A DNA stretch of 64,000 nucleotides from JAFKFH01 sp017307375 (GTDB taxonomy: Bacteria > Pseudomonadota > Alphaproteobacteria > Ferrovibrionales > Ferrovibrionaceae): the NCBI GenBank assembly GCA_965229335.1, contig OZ245874.1, forward strand, positions 248,001 to 312,000. The letters run 5' to 3'. Positions within the stretch are counted from its first letter, which is position 1; every line of letters starts with the position of its first letter. The notes under the pieces are model-generated. The model was not told where the DNA came from and did not search any database. It saw only the letters and a list, made by a program, of their open reading frames with translations. Shown piece by piece: positions 1 to 6,094 of this stretch. The position numbers and the translations under genes were made by a program.

Positions 1-1125
1 CAGCTCGACGACCTTGGCGATGGCATGGGCGGATTCCAGCGCCGGCACGATGCCTTCCAGGCGCGACAGCAGATGGAAGGCGGACAGCGCCTCGTCGTCG
101 GTAGCCGACAGGTACTGCACCCGGCCGATATCGTGCAGCCAGGCGTGCTCCGGCCCGATGCCGGGATAGTCGAGACCGGCCGAGATCGAATGGGCCTCGG
201 TGATCTGGCCGTCGTCGTCCATCAGCAGATAGGTACGGTTGCCGTGCAGCACGCCCGGCCGGCCGCCGGACAGCGAGGCGGCATGGCGGCCCGAGGCGAG
301 GCCGCTGCCGGCAGCTTCGACCCCGATCAGCCGGACTTCGGGGTCGTCGAGGAAGGGGTGGAACAGGCCGATGGCGTTCGAACCGCCACCGATGCAGGCG
401 ATCAGGCTGTCGGGCAGGCGCCCCTCGGCCTCGCGCAGCTGCGCCCGCGTCTCCAGGCCGATGATCGACTGGAAGTCGCGCACCATCATCGGATAGGGGT
501 GGGGGCCGGCCACGGTGCCGATGCAATAATAGGTGTCGGCGACATTGGTGACCCAGTCGCGCAGGGCTTCGTTCATCGCATCCTTGAGGGTCTGCGAGCC
601 CGACAGTGCCGGCACCACTTCGGCCCCGAGGAGCTTCATACGCGTCACGTTGGGCATCTGCCGCTCGATGTCGACGGCCCCCATGTAGACGATGCAGGGC
701 AGGCCGAAGCGGGCGCAGAGCGTGGCGGTGGCGACGCCGTGCTGGCCGGCCCCGGTCTCGGTGATGATCCGCGTCTTGCCCATGCGGCGGGCCAGCAGGA
801 TCTGGCCCAGCACGTTGTTGACCTTGTGCGAGCCGGTGTGATTGAGGTCCTCGCGCTTCAGGTAGATGCGCGCCCCGCCCAGATGCCCGGTCAGCCGTTC
901 GGCGAAATAGAGCGGCGAGGGGCGGCCGACATAGTGCTTCTGCAGCCGCAGGATGTCGTCGCGAAACGACGGATCCGACCAGGCATCGTTGTAGGCGGCC
1001 TCGAGCTCCAGGATGTTGGGCATCAGGGTCTCGGCGACGAAGCGGCCGCCGAAGATGCCGAAGCAGCCATCGGCGTCGGGGCCTTGCGCGAGGGAATTGG
1101 GGCGATAGTCGGTCTGCGGGCGCAT
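1..1125 (-). CDS. trpB: Tryptophan synthase beta subunit, partial (3' end outside window)
   Basis: The first 375 codons of TrpB, which condenses indole with L-serine to form tryptophan using PLP in the cytoplasmic alpha2-beta2 complex. The usual length is about 400 residues, so only the C-terminus is missing. Recognisable segments are the N-terminal GIFGGRFVAETL, the PLP-lysine motif HTGSHKVNN (Lys about 101), the GAGQHGVATA loop and the phosphate-binding GGGSNAIG. The ATG is preceded by GAGGAGGATC, a strong ribosome site. It is the first structural gene after a trp attenuator (1184-1331). No trpF lies upstream, although trpF-trpB-trpA is the common alphaproteobacterial order; trpA probably follows beyond the window edge. 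No frameshift was seen. Confidence 0.97.
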   Translation of the reverse strand, partial: MRPQTDYRPNSLAQGPDADGCFGIFGGRFVAETLMPNILELEAAYNDAWSDPSFRDDILRLQKHYVGRPSPLYFAERLTGHLGGARIYLKREDLNHTGSHKVNNVLGQILLARRMGKTRIITETGAGQHGVATATLCARFGLPCIVYMGAVDIERQMPNVTRMKLLGAEVVPALSGSQTLKDAMNEALRDWVTNVADTYYCIGTVAGPHPYPMMVRDFQSIIGLETRAQLREAEGRLPDSLIACIGGGSNAIGLFHPFLDDPEVRLIGVEAAGSGLASGRHAASLSGGRPGVLHGNRTYLLMDDDGQITEAHSISAGLDYPGIGPEHAWLHDIGRVQYLSATDDEALSAFHLLSRLEGIVPALESAHAIAKVVEL

Positions 1126-1183
1126 CTGATCCTCCTCGGGGGGTGGAGGGGCGCTGGGATCGAAGGGCAGACGGGTGTCGAAA

Positions 1184-1213
1184 CTAAAAAGGCCGCTCTC
1201 CGATCAGAGCGAC
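1184..1213 (-). terminator. trp attenuator terminator hairpin (3:4)
   Basis: Read on the minus strand, GTCGCTCT pairs with AGAGCGGC around a six-base GATCGG loop (one G-U pair), followed directly by CTTTTTAG. It sits between the leader peptide and trpB. A competing antiterminator is possible, because GGGCGAC at about 1241-1247 can pair with GTCGCTC of the terminator's left arm. Confidence 0.88.
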
Positions 1214-1243
1214 CCATGACGTCAGGACGATGTCAGGGATGTC

Positions 1244-1260
1244 GCCCGCTTTACGCGGGC
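1244..1260 (-). promoter_or_regulatory. trp attenuator pause hairpin (1:2)
   Basis: The minus strand reads GCCCGC, GTAAA, GCGGGC. The left arm is the last coding part of the leader peptide, just after its two Trp codons, and the loop contains the leader stop codon. A ribosome stalled at the Trp codons would cover the left arm and free the right arm to form the 2:3 antiterminator, as in classic trp attenuation. Confidence 0.8.
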
Positions 1261-1295
1261 CACCAACGACAGGAAAGGTGCACGGACATCGTCAT
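1251..1295 (-). CDS. trpL: trp operon leader peptide
   Basis: A 14-codon ORF, MTMSVHLSCRWWPA, with tandem TGG codons at positions 11-12 just before the stop and overlapping the first attenuator hairpin. It has no Shine-Dalgarno sequence. The predicted transcription start from the promoter at 1303-1331 falls on or next to the A of its ATG, so it is probably translated as a leaderless message. From memory, the Sinorhizobium meliloti trpL is also leaderless and 14 codons long. The function is attenuation control of the downstream gene by charged tRNA-Trp level. Here that gene is trpB, whereas rhizobial trpL serves trpE(G). A longer in-frame version reaching about 1502 is unlikely because the promoter lies inside it. 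Confidence 0.85.
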   Translation of the reverse strand: MTMSVHLSCRWWPA

Positions 1296-1302
1296 GGCGC
1301 GA

Positions 1303-1331
1303 AAGGTAAGGGTGGATGGCGCGCGAGTCAA
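1303..1331 (-). promoter_or_regulatory. Promoter of the trpL-trpB transcript
   Basis: On the minus strand the -35 box TTGACT (1331-1326) is separated by exactly 17 bases from TACCTT (1308-1303). A start 6-7 bases downstream would fall at 1295-1296, the first base of the leader peptide. The -35 box is strong (5/6); the -10 box is weaker (3/6, with the key T, A and final T). Confidence 0.65.
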
Positions 1332-1522
1332 TCCGGGCCGGAGCATTCCCGCAGTATCGCCGCTTTTTTGCGCGGCCCGCTCAAAGCCCCGTCGCCTTCG
1401 ACCCCTGCGGATAGCGGGGATGGGCCGCAACCTGTTGAGAAAGCTGGACGCCGGACGATGGCACGCGATTTGCCGGAAGACGGTCGCCACGCCGCAATCC
1501 ATGCCGCCTCCAGGAGGGCCCC

Positions 1523-1999
1523 ATGCAGACCGAAACGTTGGCCAAGCCGGCAGCGCCGGCGCCGTTGCCCCTATCGCCCGCCGCCATGATCGCCACCGCC
1601 TTCTCGCATATCCGCGAGGGCGATACCGAGTTCAGATCAGACGGACTGCGGGACTTCTTTCTCTATCGGGATCTCGGCGTTGCCGAAGCCACCAACGGCC
1701 TGGTCATCGCCCAACTGGTCAAGGCGAACCTGCCGCCCGAGGAAGGCACCGGCTGGCACCGCCACGAAGCCAATTTCCATATCGTGATCATGCTGAAGGG
1801 CTGGGCCCGCTTCATGTACGAGACCGAGGAGACGCTGGTGCAGGCGGGCGATTGCGTGCACCAGCGGCCGGGAATCGTGCACTACCTGTTCGATTATTCG
1901 CCGGACATGGAATATCTCGAAATCGTCAGCCCGGCGGATTTCACCAGCATCGACATGCCCGGACCCTGCGCCGTTCCGCCACCGACGCCGTGGGCGTGA
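1523..1999 (+). CDS. Cupin-domain protein
   Basis: A 158-residue protein with one cupin barrel. The first cupin motif is represented by GTGWHRHEANFHIVIMLKGWARF (His ligands around residues 75-82) and the second by ETLVQAGDCVHQRPGIVHYLF. These residues could hold a divalent metal. There is no signal peptide, so it is probably cytoplasmic. The substrate is unknown; small single-domain cupins of this type are often isomerases, dioxygenases or sensors. The ATG follows AGGAGGGCCCC. It stands alone, converging on ribH across a perfect hairpin at 2004-2028. Confidence 0.88.
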   Translation: MQTETLAKPAAPAPLPLSPAAMIATAFSHIREGDTEFRSDGLRDFFLYRDLGVAEATNGLVIAQLVKANLPPEEGTGWHRHEANFHIVIMLKGWARFMYETEETLVQAGDCVHQRPGIVHYLFDYSPDMEYLEIVSPADFTSIDMPGPCAVPPPTPWA

Positions 2000-2003
2000 G
2001 GGT

Positions 2004-2028
2004 GGATCCGGCCCGTCGGGCCGGATCC
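2004..2028. terminator. Hairpin between convergent cupin gene and ribH
   Basis: A perfect 11-bp inverted repeat, GGATCCGGCCC / GGGCCGGATCC, with a three-base loop. It lies only 5 bp after the cupin stop and 10 bp from the ribH stop. No U-tract follows on either strand, so its use as a terminator is inferred from position. Confidence 0.5.
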
Positions 2029-2037
2029 GCCCGGCGG

Positions 2038-2526
2038 TCAGGCGACCGCGCGTTCGTCGCGGGCGAGGCGGGCCATGTTCTCCAGCGTGGCGAGGCAGGC
2101 ATGCGCCGCCTCGACGCCTTTCACCACGAAATGCTCGCGGAAGAAGGTCGTGTGCGTTTCATGCTCGTGGAAATGCTTCGGCGTCAGGACCGCCGACAGT
2201 ACCGGGACCTCGGTATCGAGCTGGATGCGCATCAGCGCGTCGATGACCGCGGTCGAGACGAACTCGTGACGATAGATGCCGCCATCGACGACGAAGCCCG
2301 CGGCAACGATCGCGGCATAGCGCCCGGTCTTGGCCAGCAGCTTGGCCTGCAGCGGTATCTCGAACGAGCCTGGAACCTCGAACAGCTCGACCTGGGACTG
2401 CGGAAAACCGCGGCGGCCGAGCTCGGCCAGGAACGACTGGCGGCACCGATCGACGATGTCGCGGTGCCAGCAGGCCTGGACGAAGGCGATACGCTGGTGG
2501 GAGGGGGTCGTAAAAGACTGATTCAT
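2038..2526 (-). CDS. ribH: 6,7-dimethyl-8-ribityllumazine synthase (type II-like)
   Basis: 162 residues. RibH joins 5-amino-6-ribitylaminouracil and dihydroxybutanone phosphate to form the riboflavin precursor lumazine. Visible motifs are EVPGSFEIPLQAK, the FVVDGGIYRHEFV segment (where many enzymes read ...KGxTxHxEY) and TPKHFHEH. The divergent active-site loop resembles the RibH2 type described in Brucella and Mesorhizobium. The ATG at 2526 is chosen because AGAAGG lies six bases upstream; an ATG two codons earlier is possible. It is preceded by an FMN riboswitch and stands alone, so it would respond directly to FMN. The riboflavin gene ribA is 24 kb away at 26389. Confidence 0.93.
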   Translation of the reverse strand: MNQSFTTPSHQRIAFVQACWHRDIVDRCRQSFLAELGRRGFPQSQVELFEVPGSFEIPLQAKLLAKTGRYAAIVAAGFVVDGGIYRHEFVSTAVIDALMRIQLDTEVPVLSAVLTPKHFHEHETHTTFFREHFVVKGVEAAHACLATLENMARLARDERAVA

Positions 2527-2624
2527 GGTCATCCTTCTCATAGGACCAGAATCAGGGCACACGGGACCAAGGGCACGCGATCGGGCGCCGTCGCAAGGAC
2601 GGAGTCCGGCTGTGCTATCACCCC

Positions 2625-2775
2625 GTTCTCTTCCATCCGGACTATGACCGTCGGCTTCGGAATCGCACCGAAATCTGCTGACCCCCGATGATCCGACGGG
2701 ATCATCGAGGCGCTCGCGGGCTAGGCAATCGCTTGCCATTACCGCCGGTGGGGACTTTCACCCCGCCCTGAGAAC
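2625..2775 (-). promoter_or_regulatory. FMN riboswitch (RFN element)
   Basis: The minus strand shows the RFN landmarks in order: closing stem GTTCTC with GAGAAC at the far end, AGGGCGGGGTGAAAGTCCC, CACCGGCGGTAAT, AGCCCGCGAGC, a variable stem, GTCAGCAGATTTCGGTG, AAGCCGACGGTCATAGTCC and GGATGGAAGAGAAC. It lies about 100 bases before the ribH start. No U-tract terminator is visible after the aptamer, so control is more likely at translation initiation. Confidence 0.97.
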
Positions 2776-2812
2776 GTCAATACGCCGCCGGCGAATTCCG
2801 GACGGCGTCCAG

Positions 2813-2842
2813 ACTATAGGCAATCGGAATTTGCCCCGGCAA
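2813..2842 (-). promoter_or_regulatory. Promoter of the FMN riboswitch-ribH transcript
   Basis: On the minus strand TTGCCG (2842-2837) is followed after 18 bases by TATAGT (2818-2813, 5/6 to consensus). It starts transcription just upstream of the aptamer. The site lies immediately beyond the stop of the stator gene at 2852, so ribH has its own promoter. Confidence 0.55.
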
Positions 2843-2851
2843 GGGGAATGG

Positions 2852-3778
2852 CTACTTCACCCCGGTCACGGTCAGGGTGACGCGGCGATTGGCGGCGCGG
2901 CCCTCCGGCCCGGCCTGGGCGGGCCGGGTATCGGCGAAGGCGATGGCGCGCAGCCGCGCGGCGGGCACGCCCTGCTCGATCAGCGTGCGCAGCACGGCGG
3001 TGGCACGCGCCGCCGACAATTCCCAGTTCGAGGCGAAGCGCGCCGAGCTGATCGGCACGTCGTCGGTATGGCCCTCGACGGCGATCTGACCGTCCAGGTC
3101 GCGCAAGGTCGGGGCGAGCTTGGCGATCGCGCGCCTGCCGACCTCGGACAGTTCGGCCTGGCCGGGGGCGAACAGGACCTTTTCGCCGATGGCGATCGTC
3201 AGGTCGCGCGATGTGGCCGAGATCGCGACGTCGGGCGGCAGGCCGGCAGCCTCGAGCTTGGCGAGCAGCGCGGCATTGGCCGGCGAAATCTCGTCGCGCC
3301 GGGGCGGCGGCGGTTCGAAGAAGCGCGGCGCGGCCTCACGCGTCGCCTCGGGCCCACGCGGGGCGGGGGCGGCGACCAGCGGCTTGCCGTTGGCGGTATC
3401 GGTATCGGGATGCGGCTGGGTCGGCGGCAGCGGCAGGATGGTGCCGCCGCCTCCACCGGGCAGGATCGTGCCGCCGGCGACCGTCGCCTCGCCCTTGACC
3501 TGGCCGCGTTCCTCGGAGGCGAGGTTGAGGCCGCCCTTCAGGCTCTGGATCGCCACCATGCCGAGGAAGACGATCATCAGCACGGTGATCATGTCCATGT
3601 AGGACACGACCCAGTCCTCGGCCTCCTCCGCGCCTGGCGGCAGGTTGTTCGACAGCTTCTGCTGGTTGGCGCCCTGCTGGCGACGGAAATTCGCCAGCAT
3701 CTGCTCGGCCTCGCGGCGCGGGTCGGTGACCTGGGAATCGCGGCCGTTGCCGCTGCGCCAGTTGGTGAGGTCAGGCAC
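2852..3778 (-). CDS. MotB-like protein with OmpA peptidoglycan-binding domain
   Basis: 308 residues with one N-terminal membrane helix (about 55-80) in the context VVSYMDMITVLMIVFLGMVAI. The Asp sits where MotB/PomB stators carry their proton- or ion-binding Asp. A low-complexity Pro/Gly linker (about 95-160) leads to an OmpA-like domain (about 190-305) with VEGHTDDVPI, FASNWELSAARA and NRRV. The GTG start overlaps the MotA-like stop by eight bases, so the two are translationally coupled. The pair forms an inner-membrane ion channel anchored to peptidoglycan: a flagellar stator or a MotAB-like energy-transducing complex. No flagellar genes are visible, so the partner machine is unknown. Confidence 0.88.
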   Translation of the reverse strand: MPDLTNWRSGNGRDSQVTDPRREAEQMLANFRRQQGANQQKLSNNLPPGAEEAEDWVVSYMDMITVLMIVFLGMVAIQSLKGGLNLASEERGQVKGEATVAGGTILPGGGGGTILPLPPTQPHPDTDTANGKPLVAAPAPRGPEATREAAPRFFEPPPPRRDEISPANAALLAKLEAAGLPPDVAISATSRDLTIAIGEKVLFAPGQAELSEVGRRAIAKLAPTLRDLDGQIAVEGHTDDVPISSARFASNWELSAARATAVLRTLIEQGVPAARLRAIAFADTRPAQAGPEGRAANRRVTLTVTGVK

Positions 3779-4601
3779 CGGCGACCTCGTCGCCGCTCTC
3801 GCGCAGCATGTGGTCGAGCGCCTCGGCCACCAGCGTCGGCGAGCGGCCGAGATGGGCCAGCACGATGCCCTGCAGCAGCACGTTGAGCATGTCGACCCGG
3901 CGGATCGTGCGCTGCTCGAGCTTGATGGCGATCGGCTTGAAGACCAGATTGGCGAGGATCAGGCCATAGAGCGTGGCGAGCATCGCCACCGCCATCGCCG
4001 TGCCGATGCGGCCGATATCGCCGGCCCCCAGTTCCTTCAGCATCCCGACCATGCCGACCAGCGTGCCGAGCAGGCCGAAGGCGGGCGCAAAGCTTGCCAG
4101 CGTCCGGAACAGCCGGGCCTGGCCGTGCTCATGCTCGATCAGCTTCTGGATGCGCCAGTTCATGATCTGCAGCGTGTCTTCGAGATTGGCGCCGTCGATG
4201 ACGAATTGCAGGCCGAGCTTGAGGAACGGGCTGCCGACCCGGCGCAGCCGTTCGTCGGCGGCCTGGATGCGGCGCTCGTAGATCAGGCGGGAGACGTCGA
4301 GCAGGTCGCGGATATCGGCGTCGAGCGACTTTTCCTCGCGGAAGATCGCAAACATCGCCGCCACGGCGTTGCTGATCTCCGACCAGCGGAAGGCGATCAG
4401 CGCCACCACCGCCACCCCGCCGACGACGATGATCCCGCCGGGCAGGTTGAGGTAATAGATGGCGTCGCCTTCGTGGGTGAAGACATAGGCCAGCAGGGCC
4501 AGCGCACCCGCCACGCCGATCCAGGTCGAGCCCATCACCCCGCCTGCGGCTGCGCGGGCGGCGGCGGGCTTGGTCTTGGTCGGGGCCTTGGCGTCGCTCA
4601 T
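3771..4601 (-). CDS. MotA/PomA-like stator channel protein
   Basis: 276 residues. After a charged Ala/Pro/Lys N-terminus there are two membrane helices (about 25-65), a long cytoplasmic region (about 75-165, with the charged ERRIQAADERLRRVG) and two further helices (about 170-225). The signature LASFAPAFGLLGTLVGMVGML followed by AMLATLYGLILANLVFKPIA is typical of MotA/PomA. It should form the stator with the overlapping MotB-like protein. The gene follows the cyclase at 4640 by 38 bases, which suggests one transcript cyclase-motA-motB. An ExbB/TolQ-type role is less likely because the partner carries an OmpA domain. Confidence 0.9.
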   Translation of the reverse strand: MSDAKAPTKTKPAAARAAAGGVMGSTWIGVAGALALLAYVFTHEGDAIYYLNLPGGIIVVGGVAVVALIAFRWSEISNAVAAMFAIFREEKSLDADIRDLLDVSRLIYERRIQAADERLRRVGSPFLKLGLQFVIDGANLEDTLQIMNWRIQKLIEHEHGQARLFRTLASFAPAFGLLGTLVGMVGMLKELGAGDIGRIGTAMAVAMLATLYGLILANLVFKPIAIKLEQRTIRRVDMLNVLLQGIVLAHLGRSPTLVAEALDHMLRESGDEVAGA

Positions 4602-4639
4602 AGGTTGGGTCTACCCCCTGGCGGGCATCAGGTAAAGGT

Positions 4640-5992
4640 TCATGCGAGGCGCACGAGATCGAGCCGATGGCCGATGCCCTCGACCCGCCGGTCCGGCAGC
4701 GTCTCGGCCCCCGGGGGCGGGGTGAGACCCTGGCCGAGGGCGAGCGCATAGGTGGCCAGCGGCAGCAGCAGCGCGCAGCCTTCGACCTTGCATTGCTTGT
4801 CGAGCTTGGCGGCCAGGTTGACCGGCTCGCCGATCACCGTGATCTCGAGCCGGCTGGCATCGCCGACGGCGCCGAACACGACGGTGCCTGCCGCGACGGT
4901 CACACCGATGCGCACCGGGGCGACGCCCGCGGCCTCGCGCTCCCCGGCCCAGGCGTCGCAGGCGGCGACGATCGCGATCGCGGCTTCGACCGCATCGGCG
5001 GCATGACGGTTGCTGGGCCGCGCCGCGCCGAAGGAAGCCAGCACCCCGTCGCCGAGGAACTTGTCGACGCTGCCGCCATGCGTGGCGATGCAGGCGACCA
5101 CCCGCGACTGGTAGTCGGCCAGCAATGTCATCAGCGCGTCGGGATCCAGGGTCGCGGCCAGCCCGGTGAAACCCCTGATGTCGCAATGCAAGACCGTCGC
5201 TTCGACGGAGCGCCCCTGTCCGGGGACGATCGCGGTCTCGGTCTCGGCGATCGAGCGGGCGACCGCGGGGTCGAAGAACCGCGACAGCTCGTCGGCGGCG
5301 GCACCGTCGACGATCGCCTTGATCATCAGCCGCCGGGCCCGGGCGATGGCCAGCGCCAGGATCAGCGTGACCAGGATGATCGAGATCACCTTGTCGAATT
5401 CGGCCCCGCGCAAGATGGCGTTGGTGGTGATGTAGGCAACGTAGGAGCGGGTGATCTCCACACCCGGACTGTTCATGACGGCATAGGACAGCATGGCGAG
5501 CCATCCCACGGCGGCGGCGAAACCCGCCAGCAGCACATAGCCGACCTCGAAGCGCAGGGCGCGCAGGGCGATGAAGATGAAGACGTAGAGCAGCGTCGGC
5601 GACTTCAGGTAGAAGGCCGGCGGCTGGCCGTACTGGCGATGGAAACTCCAGATCAGCCCGAGCAGCAGGGCCATGTCGGCAATGACCGACAGGGCCAGGA
5701 TCCAGCGCGGCAGCGCGTCATGATAGGCGAGGATCAGCCGGCCGAGGCTGAAGGCGGCATAGATGGCGAGTGCCAGCGGCACCGGTGCCATCATCATGCT
5801 CTCGCCCATGAACGCTTTCGGTGCCAGGGTGTAGAGGGTGGCGAAGGTGGCGGCGAGGCCGAGCTGGACCCAGCCGATCAGCACCTCGCTCGATTGCTGC
5901 AGCCGGGCGATCGCGGCGGCGACCCGCGCGGGCGGCTGCCGGTCGGGGCGGGGCCCCAGCACGGCGCGGTCAAGTCTGGCGAACAGCGACAT
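4640..5992 (-). CDS. Membrane-bound class III adenylate/guanylate cyclase
   Basis: 450 residues. The N-terminal half has about six membrane helices (roughly 40-225), and the C-terminal half is a class III cyclase catalytic domain. Metal-binding aspartates lie in LHCDIRGFTGLA and VDKFLGDGVLASFG, and the Lys of DKFLGDG suggests ATP as substrate. The transition-state motif reads EPVNLAAKLD, with Lys where most family members have Arg; this variant occurs in an alphaproteobacterial subgroup. The ATG at 5992 is preferred over an upstream one 13 codons earlier. It is the first gene of a probable operon with the MotAB-like genes, so cAMP and stator function may be linked. The divergent neighbour is an alpha-2-macroglobulin gene. 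Confidence 0.9.
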   Translation of the reverse strand: MSLFARLDRAVLGPRPDRQPPARVAAAIARLQQSSEVLIGWVQLGLAATFATLYTLAPKAFMGESMMMAPVPLALAIYAAFSLGRLILAYHDALPRWILALSVIADMALLLGLIWSFHRQYGQPPAFYLKSPTLLYVFIFIALRALRFEVGYVLLAGFAAAVGWLAMLSYAVMNSPGVEITRSYVAYITTNAILRGAEFDKVISIILVTLILALAIARARRLMIKAIVDGAAADELSRFFDPAVARSIAETETAIVPGQGRSVEATVLHCDIRGFTGLAATLDPDALMTLLADYQSRVVACIATHGGSVDKFLGDGVLASFGAARPSNRHAADAVEAAIAIVAACDAWAGEREAAGVAPVRIGVTVAAGTVVFGAVGDASRLEITVIGEPVNLAAKLDKQCKVEGCALLLPLATYALALGQGLTPPPGAETLPDRRVEGIGHRLDLVRLA

Positions 5993-6094
5993 CACCCGCC
6001 GATCTTGGCCCGGCCGGACAAAACTGTACACTTCGTTCGGTCATCCCGCGCTGCTAGTCTCGCAACAACGTGTTGAGCATGCGGAGGGGATGAC

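Noticed and set aside
1251..1502. Longer 83-codon version of the trp leader ORF
   Set aside because: The promoter at 1303-1331 lies inside it; the upstream part has no conserved features, and the 14-codon form fits attenuation.
25..2691. Plus-strand open frame of 888 codons across trpB, the cupin gene and ribH
   Set aside because: It runs antisense through two clear genes and through the riboswitch, so it cannot be real.
2770..2785. TTGACG on the minus strand as a -35 box
   Set aside because: It overlaps the closing stem of the FMN aptamer; the upstream TTGCCG-18-TATAGT pair places the aptamer inside the transcript.
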